A stretch of 64,000 nt of DNA from Rapana venosa (GCA_028751875.1 CM054141.1:73921780-73985779); one strand, 5' to 3'. Shown: positions 1 through 12,880, numbered from the stretch's first letter. Notes: generated by a model not told the origin, from the sequence alone. Program-made: numbers and translations.

Positions 1-430
1 TTTAAACATAATATTAAAACACACACACACTGTCCAACATCAGCACCACCCATCATGAGATAAAAAAGCATCCACAAATCAGCAATATCTCACCACCACA
101 AACCCACCCCAACAAAAATCACTTTTCTCATGTGCGCACTAGGTAAACCCGTACGTCCGCACATTCACAAACATCGCTCGCGCACGCGCACGCACGCTCA
201 CACATTGTAAACATTGACCCATGCTCACGCATTTTAATAAGTCAAATTGTTATAACATGTTGTATAAGACAAATATCAATTAAATTAACACTATGTCTAT
301 TAAGATGTTGAACAGTCTAAAATAATAAACGTGCAACGTATTTTTATGGGAAAAAAAGTCATTTGTATAACATGTATGATAAGACAAATATCAGTGAAGT
401 TAATACTCTATTCTATTAGAAATTGAACAC
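1..430 (-). repeat. Outer module of the inverted repeat (same as 10140-10560 and 26638-26870)
   Basis: Read on the minus strand this is the same non-coding module that begins at 10140 and, in part, at 26638. It holds an alternating purine-pyrimidine run at about 170-200. No open reading frame of interest was seen. Confidence 0.7.
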
Positions 431-450
431 AGTTTACACTAAAAGGTAGC

Positions 451-452
451 CT

Positions 453-489
<37 letters not shown>

Positions 490-503
490 CCCATTTCGTC
501 TCT

Positions 504-559
<56 letters not shown>

Positions 560-560
560 A
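451..560. repeat. (CT)n followed by (AC)n microsatellite
   Basis: An imperfect CT dinucleotide run passes into a clean AC run just before the first LINE ORF region. A second CT tract lies past the far end of the same LINE near 6080-6125, so the element appears bounded by CT repeats. Confidence 0.95.
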
Positions 561-569
561 GAAGAGAAG

Positions 570-2245
570 ACAGTAGCTCAACTACAGACATTGTTACCAA
601 TATACTGAATTTCTTTGACTCTGTCAACACTTGGAGACAGGAAGATTTTGTGAAGGCCCTCCTTCCTAGCCTCGACCCCAGGGAAATCCTCCCAGGTGGG
701 CAGGCAAAATGGAGGTGCTGAATAACAGACAGCTCAGAGACAATCTGGGGCAGGATGGAATCAAAGTGGCCTCTGATCTCACCCACCAGCACAGGGAGAT
801 GGTGAATTTCTATCGCAGTCAAGCAAGATTGCCTACATTTATAACGGCAAACTGCAAGTAAAGGACAGACATCAAATTCATCCTCAGTTCTATGAAGAAG
901 ACCCCCACCAGCTTCACTCTGATGACTGAGCTCACAGCAAGGAGAAACTAACACTACTTCCAGAGCAGACAGAACTCAGTGGCAGGAGTTGGCACACCAA
1001 CAGACGAAGTGCCAGTCGCAGTTACCAAGGTCAGCCAAACAGAACTGATACCCCATCAGTTCGTGAAGTGGAGCAGAGAGACTGTGATGAAGCAATCATA
1101 GAGCTGCCTCAAGTGGGGAATACAGATGGTACAAGTGGCAGACAGGAATATTCCCCAGGGCAACATAAATGTGACTTAAGACCTATGGTTCCAGGCACTC
1201 GCCCATACTATGAAGTGACCAAACAGGGACAACCAGAACACAAAGACAGTAATGTGTCCACTGTTTACCAGGCCAAAGGCAGACATTCTAGGAAGAATAC
1301 CAGTGTCAAACACCCCCCAGGAATCAATCAGAGACAGAATGTCCAGCATTTGCATGTTAAAAATTATGTTAGTAGCAAAGCAGAGCAATACAGTGAAACT
1401 AGAGGGCAAATAGAAAAATCAAATCGAATGTAAAGCAGGGGCATGCTGTTGTTAATATGGACTTTGTTAGCAACATAACTGACCATGACGACAACACTGG
1501 CAATGTAACAAGTGTCATAAGTGACACCCAAGCTCTTAGTCCAGCTTTAAATGAGTCTGACCAAGAAATAGCAGACAAGGGGTCAGAAAGTAGGAAAGAC
1601 CACAAAATTGACAGGGTCTCCAACAGTGCTCAACATCCTGAAATGGACACACAATGTTCAAATCATGACAAAGTAGTCATATCTGTATTACAACACAACA
1701 GTGATTATGACAATGACAACATTGAAAATCTTGTCACTACCCATGGTCATGACGACTCTGTTCAGACAGTGACAGAGGACAGTTCAGAACAGCATGTCAC
1801 AACAGAAAATGGGACGTCAGTGACACTGGTTAGTTCACAACAACATGTCATGACAGAAGATAGGCAGACAGTGACACAGGACAGTTCACAACATGTCATG
1901 ACAGGCGATAGGCAGACAGTGTCACAGGACAGTTCACAACATGTCATGACAGGAGATATGCAGACAGTGACACAGGACAGTTCACAGCAGCATGTTGTGA
2001 CAGCAGATAAGCAGTCAGAAAATATGAAAGGTACTGGCATTCAGAAAACAACACCCTCAAGGGCAACAATGCATGACAGGCCCAAAAGGCGTGCTGCTTA
2101 TCTCAAGCAGTCAGGTCAACAACAAAAAACTGCCATGTCCAACAGGACAGGTACCCAAAGTAGTATACTGGATTCTCTGAGGAGAGCAGCATCATCTGAT
2201 GGCTCCAAAGAGAATGGAGGGGGTTCAGGAACAACAGAACAATGA
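570..2245 (+). pseudogene. LINE ORF1-like region, broken
   Basis: Translation is open in pieces: about 570-1065, 1068-1433 and 1457-2245 (262 codons), joined only by frameshifts. The protein is rich in Q, S, T, D and N. It lacks an obvious zinc knuckle or RRM that I can recognise. The last piece holds a short amino-acid repeat (near 1780-2010) and ends in a basic stretch (DRPKRRAAYLKQSG) that could bind nucleic acid. Its position just 5' of an endonuclease/reverse transcriptase region is why I call it ORF1; this is inference from context. The same protein is partly encoded, inverted, at 8606-8944. Confidence 0.6.
1780..2010 (+). repeat. Coding 45-48 bp repeat inside LINE ORF1
   Basis: Four to five imperfect in-frame copies encode variants of QTVTQDSSQHVMTGDR. 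The reverse-oriented copy at 8625-8830 shows the same repeats, so the expansion predates the inverted duplication. Confidence 0.8.
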
Positions 2246-2427
2246 TAAAAAGTCAAACACTGGGTCAGATAACACGAAATAGGGATTCAGCGGGCCATTG
2301 TTACTTGTAATGTCAGTAATGATAATAACAACTCATCTTGCAGGCTAGCAGGGACTTCTCAGCAAAGTGTTCCTCACAGGGAGTCAGCTGCAGATGTACA
2401 TACTGTAAATAAAACACAAATTGAGTT

Positions 2428-5400
2428 TTTTGAACTATAATGTTAATGGTTTGCTTGACAAATTGGAAAATAATGATTTCATTAACTTTTTTTGTCTTAT
2501 GACTTTATCTGTTTAACGGAGACTTTCATTGCGACTGATTTTTCTTCACCATTATTTCATGGTTATGTCATCTTTACACTAAAGGCTAGAAAGTTATCAC
2601 ACCATGGAAGATATTCAGTGGAATTATTGTTATGGTTAGAAAAAAGTTTACAACATACATTGAGCCAGTTGCAGAAAAGAATGAACATGCTGTTGTTATC
2701 CAAGTTCACAAGACTTGTTTTCAACTAACTACCATATTAGTTTGTCTGTACATACATTCCACCTCATGATTCTGTTCACTGGAAAGATAAACATGAATGA
2801 AGTTGGTTAGAAGTATTGGAACAAACTTTATTGGATTTACAGGAGTTTAATGGCAGTTTTCATATCCTACTTACAGGTGATTTTAATGCAAGGACAGCCA
2901 GTTGTAACTATTCCTTTGATGTTGATCATAACTTTCAAATACCAGATATTTCTAGTGCTGTTCGCGAATTTCTAGACAATCAGATGATCTTCACATGATA
3001 CCTTTGGAAACCAATTACTTGAGGTTTTGCATTATGTTTGATTGTGTCATTTTAATGGTTTTTGTGAATATGTTTTTGATGGCAGTTATACCTTTATTGC
3101 ATGTTTGGGCAAGTTACTGTAGACTATTTTATTGTTTCTTGTGAACTGCTGACATTGATCAACATTCCTGCAGTTGATATAAAAAAATGTGTCAGAATCA
3201 GATCATCTGCCTTTTGTTATGAAAATGCAACAGAAAAGTAACACAACTGGAGATTGTTATGAACTAGAAAAAATAGAGGAAATACATCCCTTGTAGAAAA
3301 ACTTAAAGGGAAATGATACAAAAAATGATATTTTCACCAATGCACTAAGAAGTGAAAACAGTAGCACTAAATGGCAGATGCTCTGAATTTGTTACACTTT
3401 GATGTAGATGGAGCTTTGTCGATATTTGTAGAATGTTTAACGAAGCCAGCAAGTGTAAGTATGTTAGACATTGAAAGGGGTCAGAAAAAGTCATCAAATG
3501 GTTTGATAGAGACTGTAGGAGGCAAAAAAGACAGTCAGACATACTTTAATTAAAGCATTTTAGAAGGACCAGGGAAGAAGAGGACGAATTAACTATGTGC
3601 ATGCAAGGAAATAAAAAAAAAGATACTTAAAACAAAAAGACAGGAACTCAGGAAACTAAAAGCAGAAAGCTTAGTTAACAATATTTCGGATTCTCCAAAT
3701 TTTGGAGACAGTTAAAAAGTTTTGGGGTTGTGGTACTAGAGCTAATTTAAAGAACACTATAGAAAACAGTTGATTGGGTAAATCATTTAAGTTTTTTTTT
3801 CCAAAGTAACAGAAGTACTAGTTATAATGACTGTAATAGTGATACAGACTTATTAGAGCAGGCAGATCATGAACTTAACCAAAGCATTTCAGAAGAGGAG
3901 GGTAAAAAGAGCAATAGATAAACTAAAATGTGGTAAAGGGAAGTGGTCTGGATGGCATAACTGCTGAAATGCTGAAGAATGGAGGCCAAGAGGTACACTG
4001 TTTTCTCATAAAATATTCAATTCTATTTTTGACAAAGGTATTTATCCACAAGCCTGGCAAAAGCTATCATAGTTCCAATCTTTAAAGGGAGATCCCAATA
4101 ACGCGGACAAATTTTAGGGGAAATTTTATTTTTTGAGTGTCCTGTCAAAGTGCTTCACATCTATACTAAACAGTAGATTGTATTCTTGGCTAAAAATAAT
4201 CAAATGATATCTGAAAAATCAGGCAGGCTTCAGGAAAAAATACTCTACTGTTGATCAGATCTTTAATTTGCATGCAATTGTCCAGAAGTACATGAAACAA
4301 CAAAGGCCGGAAATTATATGTTGCATTTTATAGATTTTAAAAAAAGCTTTGATTCTGTCAGACATGATTTACTTATAGGGTGTCATCAAAGATCAGGGAG
4401 TAAAGGGAAAGTTCCCTTGCAGCAATGTCAGCATGTATCAACATTATATTCATGTATACGGGCAAACAGTGAATTGTCCTGAATTTTTGGATGCCCAATT
4501 GGTGTGAGACAAGGATTGTGTGTTAAGCCCTACTCTGTTTTCTTTATTTTTAAACCATTTATTCCGAGACCATGGGTAAAAAAGGTAAAACATTGGGAAA
4601 ACAACTAGTACCAGACATCATGGAAATCTTTATCTTACTCTTTGCAGAGATGTGGCTCTTTTTTCACAACTCCTGGAGGTTTACAAAACCAACTGAATGT
4701 ATTGAAATCATGTTGTGGATGATTTGCAATTAAATGTCAATTCTGATAAAATGTAAAGTAATTGTATTTAGAAAGGAGGTTTTCTTGGAAAAATGAACAG
4801 TGGTTACGATAATTTCAAATTAGAAGTGGTAAATAAGTAATGTATTTAGGGTTTTAATTTTACGACAAAACTTAGTGCTAAGCTGGGCACAGATCATCTC
4901 GTGACCAAGGGAAAGAAAGCTGTCGTAGAATTAAATAGGGTTTTTCATAAATATCAAGAAATTAACGCTGAAACATTTTTCAAGATCTTTGACATTAAAA
5001 TACAGCCAATCTTTCTATATTCATCCCGAGATATTTGGGGGGTTTCATAAATTGGAACATATTAGAGAAAGTACACATGATGGCTTGCAAGAGATTTTTG
5101 GTTGTACCATTGAAACTCCAAATAAAATGATATATGGTGAGCTGGGTTCGATATCCTCTATACACCAACTCATGTATAAATAACTCTTAATATTGGATTA
5201 ATTATTACAAATGAATTCTAACAGACTACCCATATAATGCTTATCAAATGTTGCTTGCATGGATATATCTGGGAAAAAACTGTTGGGTTTCTATGATTAG
5301 ACAAATTTTATGTGATGCAGGATTTAGCTTTGTATGGCTTTCAACAGGTTTTGGTGACGTCAAGGGATTCTTTCATCTTTTAAGCAAAGACTAGTTGATA

Positions 5401-5830
5401 TGTTTAAACCAGAATGGTATGTACAATCAGAGACCGAGACAGATTGACAGTTACAGTGTTTTAAAACAATATTTGCTAAAGAAGAATATCTCTACACTTA
5501 GACCTACTGCTTTGAGTTGCTGTTTCACAGGTGAATGTAATGTTTTACCACTCAACAACAATGTACATCAATATAGTGCACAGAATCAGAAGAAACAATG
5601 TCCATTTTGTAAACCCAAAGTTGAAGATGAAAAGCATTCCTTTATGAATGTTTTGTGTATAATGATTTAAGAATTAAATTTTAAAGGATTGTGTTGATAC
5701 ACCTTTTCATGTATACTTAAAGCAAAACAGTAGCAAAAATCACTGCCTGTTTTAGATATAAATTCCATGCCATCAATAAGAGAAAAAGGTTGTTTTTTAC
5801 TTAGGTATTACACACAAAAAAAAACGGTTA
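2428..5830 (+). pseudogene. LINE ORF2: endonuclease and reverse transcriptase, broken
   Basis: The N-terminal part reads as an apurinic-type endonuclease: CLTETF near 2505-2525 and GDFNART near 2875-2895. The reverse transcriptase follows with a GLDGITAEMLK-like block near 3945-3985, a fingers block with STVDQIF near 4240-4265, DFKKAFDSV near 4335-4360 and GVRQG near 4501-4515. The C-terminus has a CPFC...H knuckle near 5599-5650. Many stops and frame changes interrupt it, so no functional enzyme is encoded. In a living element this protein nicks DNA and copies the element RNA into the genome. Confidence 0.75.
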
Positions 5831-5989
5831 TCTTTTGTTTTGATTTTGAAAAAAGGTTATTGATTTTATCCCGACATAAAGAAGGTACATTTAGATCAAA
5901 ATATGAATTTTTGTTTGTACATATGTATTTTTTTTGTTTTGTAATTGTCTTCATTATTTTTTTTCACTGAAATGACTTGGGATTGTGTA

Positions 5990-7873
5990 TGTTATCCCGT
6001 TTTTTTCCCCACTCTGGGCTTGTCAATTTTCTTTTAAAGCCAACCTTTAGGCCCCAAGGGTAATTCATTAAATTTTGAGTTTCTCTCTCCCCCTCTCTCC
6101 TCTCTTCTCTCTCTCTCTCTCTCTCCTCTGTAGTTCAAATGAAGATAAGCAATGCTCTTTTTAAAGAAAATGAGAATGAAAAAACCTTTTTTTTTTAATT
6201 TGCCTTTTATGAAAATTTTAAAAATAATTTCTAAAAGATTCGAAAAGATTTCCCTTTGGCACGTGCACCAAAGCCACAGTACTACTGGACATAAATTTAT
6301 CTCGATTTATTTTCCCTGCAACCCAAACCAAAAAAATAAAAAAACTTTTAGAAATTGTCATTTTAAAAGATGATACACTTCAAAACATTGTCGATTAGAA
6401 AGCACGTGAATTATTTTGTGATAATTTTCAAATATTGTGGAAAAATTTTCCTTGCGTTTTATTTCGCTGCATTGTTTCATATTTATTACGTTGTATAATA
6501 TGTTATAACCTTTTGTCATATGCCCCCTCCATTGCCCCGATTCTTTTTTAAATTTGGTAAGGCCCATGTACATAAAAGCCGAAGTTAAATCTCTCTCTCC
6601 TCTCTCTCTCTGCGTGGGGTTTTTGTTCAATTCAATTTTTGTCTACATTTATTAACACGAAATTTTGGTTGGGGTAAAACTATTTTTTAAATGGGAGGGG
6701 TTTTTAACTTGGTATCGTACGTTTTTTTAGAAGGGAGTTCAAAAATTTTGCAAGACAAGTGTGCATCACCACAATCGCTCGCTCTTCCTCAAACTCTTCT
6801 CTCGGTCTAAAATGGTTTTCTAAGAAGATCCCTTACAGAAGGGGTTTTAACCCAGTTTAAAAAATTTTTCCCCCAAAACCAAAAAAGATTTAAAAAAGCA
6901 TCATGGTTTAAGATAAACGGAACTTTTCCCTCTCCTAAAAGCAATTCCCAATGAATATTCCGAAATACCGAAAACCATGTGTCCCAATCCCAAATAGATT
7001 TGTTAAAATCTACTTTTTTTAAACCCCGCCCTGTGTTTTTACCCCCCCTTCCTGGTCATTTAGAAAAACCCCAAATCATTAACAATCTTCAAAATCTTTT
7101 TTTTCTCCACTTATGCATCAAAAATAAAAATCCACATTGATCTGTTTTGGGAAAAAAAGAAAAATTTCCCCCCCTTAATTACCAAAAATTTTCCCCTCTC
7201 CTCCCTCTCTCCTCTTCTCTCTGTAACGACATTAGTGACTTGCTTTGAAAAATTTAATGTTGTGTGTTGTGTTGTTTGTGTTGTGGTGTGGTTGTGTTGT
7301 GCCCTTCTTTTTTGATTTTGTTAACAATGAACTTGTCTGAGTTTTCCCCCCCCCCAAAAAGAAGTTTTGGGTTGTATTTTGTTGTTAATGCAGAAAAGGA
7401 TGGATTTTTTATTTGCAAAGTTCTGTTTGGACAATTTTCATTCTTTTTGTGGACTTTTTTACAATTCTTTAAAAAGGTTATATAGGATTCGCATGCATGA
7501 ATATGTGTGTTGTGTATATGTGGTGTATTGTGTCAGTGATATAATGACGCCCATTCACAGTGGTTTTAGATGAAAAGCGGAAAGAACATTCTGTTGTTTA
7601 TTTTTTGAAAATGCATGTAGATTGGTCATTTTTTCTTGTTTCCTTTTTGGCTTGCTGCTTGTACATAAAAAAATGTTTATTTCCTTTTGGTTTTTCTGTA
7701 CAAAGTAGGGGTTTTAAAAATTTTTTAAATAAAACAGTTCTTTATTTGTATTTAGGAAATTTTGCAATGGATAATTTTCCAGGATGTATTTTTGGTGTGT
7801 GTTTTTGTGTGTGTGTGTGTGTGATTATGTGTGTTGAGGGGTTTTTAATGTGGTGTTGGGTGTGTGTGGGTGT
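5990..7873. other. Low-quality, repeat-tail stretch with no recognised gene
   Basis: The stretch has CT-rich tracts near 6080-6125, 6590-6612 and 7195-7222, and many expanded homopolymers (runs of C, A and T) that look like consensus errors. A (GT)n run near 7797-7822 leads into the gap. Open frames here are low complexity and I do not support any as a gene. Confidence 0.7.
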
Positions 7874-8373
7874 NNNNNNNNNNNNNNNNNNNNNNNNNNN
7901 NNNNNNNNNNNNNNNNNNNNNNNNNNNNNNNNNNNNNNNNNNNNNNNNNNNNNNNNNNNNNNNNNNNNNNNNNNNNNNNNNNNNNNNNNNNNNNNNNNNN
8001 NNNNNNNNNNNNNNNNNNNNNNNNNNNNNNNNNNNNNNNNNNNNNNNNNNNNNNNNNNNNNNNNNNNNNNNNNNNNNNNNNNNNNNNNNNNNNNNNNNNN
8101 NNNNNNNNNNNNNNNNNNNNNNNNNNNNNNNNNNNNNNNNNNNNNNNNNNNNNNNNNNNNNNNNNNNNNNNNNNNNNNNNNNNNNNNNNNNNNNNNNNNN
8201 NNNNNNNNNNNNNNNNNNNNNNNNNNNNNNNNNNNNNNNNNNNNNNNNNNNNNNNNNNNNNNNNNNNNNNNNNNNNNNNNNNNNNNNNNNNNNNNNNNNN
8301 NNNNNNNNNNNNNNNNNNNNNNNNNNNNNNNNNNNNNNNNNNNNNNNNNNNNNNNNNNNNNNNNNNNNNNNNN
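7874..8373. other. Assembly gap of exactly 500 N
   Basis: Exactly 500 N is a placeholder length, so the real distance is unknown. It lies between the two arms of the inverted repeat, directly against the right arm. Confidence 0.99.
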
Positions 8374-10060
8374 TTTTTCTTTTTTTGTTTTCCCTAACCC
8401 CCCCCACTTTTTGGGACCCCACAATGAGCTGCTCTCCTCAGAGATCCGAATCCCTTTGGGTACCTGCCGTTGGACAGGCGTTTTTTGTTGGACTGATGTT
8501 TGAGAAAAGCAACCCTTTTGGGGCCCTGCACCATTTTTCCCCCTTGAGGGTGTTTTTTTTCTGAATCCCAGTACCTTTCATATTTTCTGACTGCTTATTC
8601 TGCTGTCAACAACATGCTGCTGTGAACTGTCCTGTGTAAACGTCTGCATATCTCCTGTCATGACATGTTGTGAATGTCCTGTGGCCCACTGTCTGCCTAT
8701 CCCCTGTCATGACATGTTGTGAACTGTCCTGTGTCACTGTCTGCCTATCTTCTGTCATGACATGTTGTTGTGAACTAACCAGTGTCACTGACGTCCCATT
8801 TTCTGTTGTGACATGCTGTTCTAAAACTGTCCTTGTCACTGTCTGAACAGAGTCGCCCATGACCATGGGTAGTGACAAGATTTTCATGTTGTCATTGTCA
8901 TAATCACTGTTGTGTTGTAATACAGATATGACTACTTTTTTCATATTTGAACATTGTGTGTCATTTCAGGATGTTGAGCACTGTTGGAGACCCTGTCAAT
9001 TTTGTGGTTTTTCCCTACTTTCTGACCCCTTTGTCTGCTATTTCTTGGTCAGATCTTTAAAGCTGGACTAAAGGCTTGGGTGTCACTTATGACACTTGTT
9101 ACATTGCCAGTGTTGTCGTCATGGTCAGTTATGTTGCTAACAAAGTCCATTTTTAAAAAACAACACTTCCCCCTGCTTTACATTCGATTTGATTTTTTCT
9201 ATTTGCCCTCTAGTTTTCACTGTATTGCTCTGCTTTGCTACTAACATAATTTTTAAACATGCAAATGCTGGACATTCTGTCTCTGATTGATTCCGGGGGG
9301 GTGTTTGACACTGGTATTTTCCTTAGAATGTCTGCCTTTGGCCTGGAAAAACAGTGGACACTTTACTGTCTTTGTGTTCTGGTTGTCCCTGTTTGGTCAC
9401 TTCATAGTAGGGCGAGTGCCTGGAACCTAGGTCTTAAGTCACTTTATTTGTGCCCGGGGAATTTTTCCTGTCTGCCATAGTACCATCTGTTTTTCCCACT
9501 TGGGGCAGCTCTTGATTGTTCATCCCAGTCTCTCTGCTCCACTCACGAACTGATGGGGTTACAGTTTGTTTGGCTGCCCTTTGGGTAACTGCGACTGGCA
9601 CTTCGTCGTTGGTGTGCCAACCCTTCCTGCATGGTTCGTTGCTCGGGAAGTAGGTAGTTTTCCTTGTGTTAGCTCAGTCATCAAGTAAAGCTGGGGGGGT
9701 CTTCTCATAAAACTGAGTGAATTTGATGCTGTCCTTTCTTGCATTTCCCTTTATAAATGTAGGCAATTTTCCCTTACGCATAGAAATTCACCTTTCCCCC
9801 TTGCTGGTGGGTGAGATCAGAGGCCCTTTGATTCCATCCGCCCAGATTGCTCTAGCTGTCTGGTTATTCGCACCTCCATTTGCCTGCCCACCTGGGGGAT
9901 TTCCCGGGGTCGAGGCTGGAAGGGGGCCTTCACAAAACTTCTTTTCCCCAGGTTGACGAGTCAAAAAATTCAGTAAAATTGGTAACAATGTCTGTATTGA
10001 GTATGTCTTTCTTCGGTTTTGTTGTGTTTGTGTGGGAGAGAAGGAGAGAGGAAAGGGGAA
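8374..10060 (-). pseudogene. Inverted copy of LINE ORF1 region
   Basis: On the minus strand, 8606-8944 encodes the same QTVTQDSSQHVMTG-type repeats as 1660-2000, and 9255-9480 and 9720-9956 match the complement of 1160-1410 and 660-860. Frameshifts are denser than in the left copy. The endonuclease and reverse transcriptase parts are absent or lost in the gap. It is either a second LINE copy in opposite orientation or an assembly foldback. Confidence 0.75.
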
Positions 10061-10130
10061 ATTAGAGAGAGAGAGAGAGAGAGAAGGAGAAGAGGAGATA
10101 GAGAGAGAGAAGGAGAGAGAGAGAGAGAAA
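10034..10130. repeat. (GA)n microsatellite
   Basis: An imperfect GA run at the outer edge of the inverted LINE copy. It mirrors the CT tract at 451-535. Confidence 0.9.
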
Positions 10131-10139
10131 ACTAAAGCT

Positions 10140-11280
10140 ACCTTTTGTTTAAACTGTGTCAATTTCTAATAAAATAGATTATTAATTTCACTGAATTTGT
10201 CATCAACATTTATAAAATGATTTTTTTTTCCCCAAAAAAATACGTGACGTGTTATTATTTTAACTTTTTAAACTCTTAATGAACAAGTGTTAATTTAATT
10301 GATATTTGTTTTTAACAAACTGTTATAAAAATTTGACTTATTAAAATGCGGAGATGGGTAAAAATGTTTCAAGGGTTGAGCGTGCGTGCGCGGCGCGAGC
10401 GACTTTTTGTGAAGGGCGGACGTACGGGTTTATAGTCGCCATGAAAAAAAGTGATTTTGTTGGGGGGGGGTTTGTGGGGGCTAGAAATTGTGTTTGTGGA
10501 GCTTTTTATTCATGATGGGTGGGCGAGTTGGGACAGGTGTGTTGTTTTAAATATTATGTTTTAAATTTTATTTTTTTTATGTATGGCGAGTCACCCCCGG
10601 AAATTTCTCTGTCTTTGGGGAATAAAGCTTTTGATTTTTTAATTGAATTTTTATGGTGTGCTTGGGGATTTAAATTGCTTTTCATAAACTCTAAGTCTGC
10701 CAAAATATTTGTCTCCCTCTAGTTTTTAGGGGGCTGTTACTTTCCCCTAAAAAAAACAAAAAACTTGTGATGAATTTGTTGACTTTTTTTCCCTTAGCTA
10801 ACATATATTTTCTTGGTTTTTCTCCTTTACATTGGGAAGGGGGGGGGGGGGTTGTTTGGTTGTTTTGTGTTGTTGTTGGGTGTGGGTTTTTTTTTGTTTT
10901 TTTTTGTGGGGGTGGGGGTGGGTGGGGGTGGGGGGGCGATTATTTGGTTGTCCCCTCTTCCTTGTTGTTGTTGCTGCTTTTTATTTGGTTCATGGATTCT
11001 TTGTATTTTTTTGTTGTTGTTTCTGTGGGGTTTTTTGTTAGTTTTGTTTTGCTTTATTTTATTTATTGTTTGCTTTTTTGCTCTCTTTTTCGTGTTTTTG
11101 TGGGGGATTTTAGTGTTGCGGGTTTTTGCCCTGTTTATGCGTGGAATATAGTGGGTATTAGGCTAATTTTATTATATTATCATATATATCCCTAAAGGGC
11201 GGGGTACTGGATGTAAACAGGGACCATGGGTGCTTATTCATTATCTTCGAAATAAAAGATTTGTGCATTGTCTCTCTCTC
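10140..11280 (+). repeat. Repeated non-coding module with retroelement-like 3' tails
   Basis: The stretch at 10334-11040 is repeated at 26638-27400, and 10140-10560 is repeated inverted at 1-430. Two tail-like ends are visible: AATAAA at 10621 followed by a TTGAATT-rich stretch, and AATAAA at 11251 followed by (CT)n. The second tail matches the complement of 13275-13400. G-rich and GT-rich low-complexity DNA lies at 10838-11060. I read it as retroelement 3' ends, not as a gene. Confidence 0.6.
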
Positions 11281-11704
11281 GCTCTTGCTGTCTCCCAATC
11301 TATTTTACATTTTACATGTTACTTAATTATAATCAGTGTAATCATTTTCTGTTAATGTTGGTTATATAGAATTTATGTGTTTATTGAACGCCTATCTCTT
11401 TTCTCTAAACACACACACACCACACCAAAATTGATATTCATAACAGATTAGCACAGACAAGCTTTAAAAAAATCTTTTTTGCAAACTACATTGGGAGCTT
11501 GGTTAATACATTTTCTGGATACAGTGGGCAAACGCTTGGGATGCCATTAGATAACAAGTCCCGTTCTGAACTGTTCTGAACAAGGCTAGTTTAATTGTTG
11601 TGGAAGGGAAGGGTTTTTACTTATGTAAATGCGGAAGTATTAAATGTAAAACGTATTTGTAAGATAAGGAGCATGCCGTGAAGTGATTTTCTGCATTTTT
11701 TACC
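11281..11704. other. AT-rich stretch without recognised features
   Basis: Apart from a short AC run near 11410-11422, I see no gene, repeat or RNA here. Confidence 0.6.
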
Positions 11705-12372
11705 TGATGACACAGAGACAGAGAGAGAGAGAAAAAGAGAGAGAGAGAGTGGGAGAGAGAGAGACAGAGACAGAAGGAGAGAGAAAGAGATAGAGAGAGA
11801 GAGAGAGATAGAGATGAGAGAGAGCAGAGGTGAGAGAGTGAGAGACAGAGAGAGAGAGAGACAGAAGAGAGACAGAGAGGTGACCAGGGGAAGAAGAGCT
11901 GAGAAGACAGCAGCAAGGGACGAAAAGAACAAGACAGAGAGAGAGAGAGAGAGACAGAGAGAGAGAGAGACAGGGAGTGAGAGACAGATGAGAGGAGAGA
12001 GACAGAGTAGAGACAGTGAGGAGAGGAGAGAGACAGGAGTGAGGAGTGAGAGACAGAGAGAGAGAGAGAGGGAGAGAGAGAGACAGAAGAGTGAGAGCGA
12101 CAGAGAGAAGACAGACAGACAGAGAGAGAGAGAGAGACAGAGGACAGAGAGGAGACAGAGAGAGAGAGAGAGACAGAGAGACAGAGAGAGAGGACAGAGA
12201 GAGAGAGAGAAAGAGACAGAGGAGAGAAAGAGAGAAAGAGAAGAGAGAGAGAACATAGAGAGAAGAGAGAGAGAAAGAGGAGAGAAAGAGAGAGGAGAGA
12301 GAGAGAGAGAGACGAGAGGAGAGAGAAGAGAGAGAGAAAAGATGAGACGAGAGAAAGGAGAAGGAGAGAGAT

Positions 12373-12417
<45 letters not shown>

Positions 12418-12751
12418 AGACAGGAAGAGAGAGACAGAGAGAGAGAGAGAGAAGAGAGAGAGAGACAGACAGAGAGAGAGAAAGAGAGAGACAGAACAGA
12501 CAGAGAGAGGGAGAGAGAGAGAGAGACGGAGAGAGAGAGACAGAGAGAGAGAGACACAGAGAGAAAAAGGGGGGTCAGAGAGAGAGAGGACAAGAGAGAG
12601 TAGACAGAGAGAGAGACAGGCAGCGAAGAGAGTGAGAGAGGACCAGGGAGAGAGAGGACGGAGAGAGAGGGGAGAGAGAGAGGAGACGGACAGGAGAGAC
12701 AGAGAGAGAGAGAGAACGAGGAAGAGGAGACGAAGAGAGAAAAAAAGAGAG

Positions 12752-12784
<33 letters not shown>

Positions 12785-12848
12785 CAGATGAGAGAGAGAG
12801 AAAGACGATATGAGAGTACATGGACCCACCACCTTTCCTCACACTAGA

Positions 12849-12880
<32 letters not shown>

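Larger units (their letters stand above)
1..2245. repeat. Left arm of large inverted repeat
   Basis: The reverse complement of this stretch is found again at 8374-10560. Matching blocks include the GC-rich alternating stretch near 175-200 (seen reversed near 10380-10400), the (CT)n tract, the first LINE ORF and the 48-bp internal repeats of that ORF. The right copy carries many small indels. The left arm may continue upstream of base 1, because the matching sequence at 10560-11280 would pair with DNA outside the window. Confidence 0.85.
561..6130 (+). mobile_element. Near full-length but decayed LINE with two ORFs (LINE G)
   Basis: The order of parts is a non-LTR retrotransposon: an ORF1-like region (about 570-2245), an endonuclease region (about 2430-3000), a reverse transcriptase region (about 3880-4750), and a C-terminal cysteine/histidine knuckle (about 5600-5660), then a (CT)n tail at 6080-6125. 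All parts are on the plus strand. Frameshifts and stops break the protein many times, so it is not active as written. The clade was not assigned; the C-terminal CPFC type knuckle is shared with the fragment at 14640-15600, suggesting related families. The 5' part is repeated inverted at 8374-10060. Confidence 0.75.
8374..10560. repeat. Right arm of large inverted repeat
   Basis: This is the reverse complement of 1-2245, starting directly at the gap. It carries many more single-base and homopolymer indels than the left arm. Confidence 0.85.

Noticed and set aside
7560..8564. Frames of up to 334 codons spanning the gap
   Set aside because: Most codons are N; nothing supports them.
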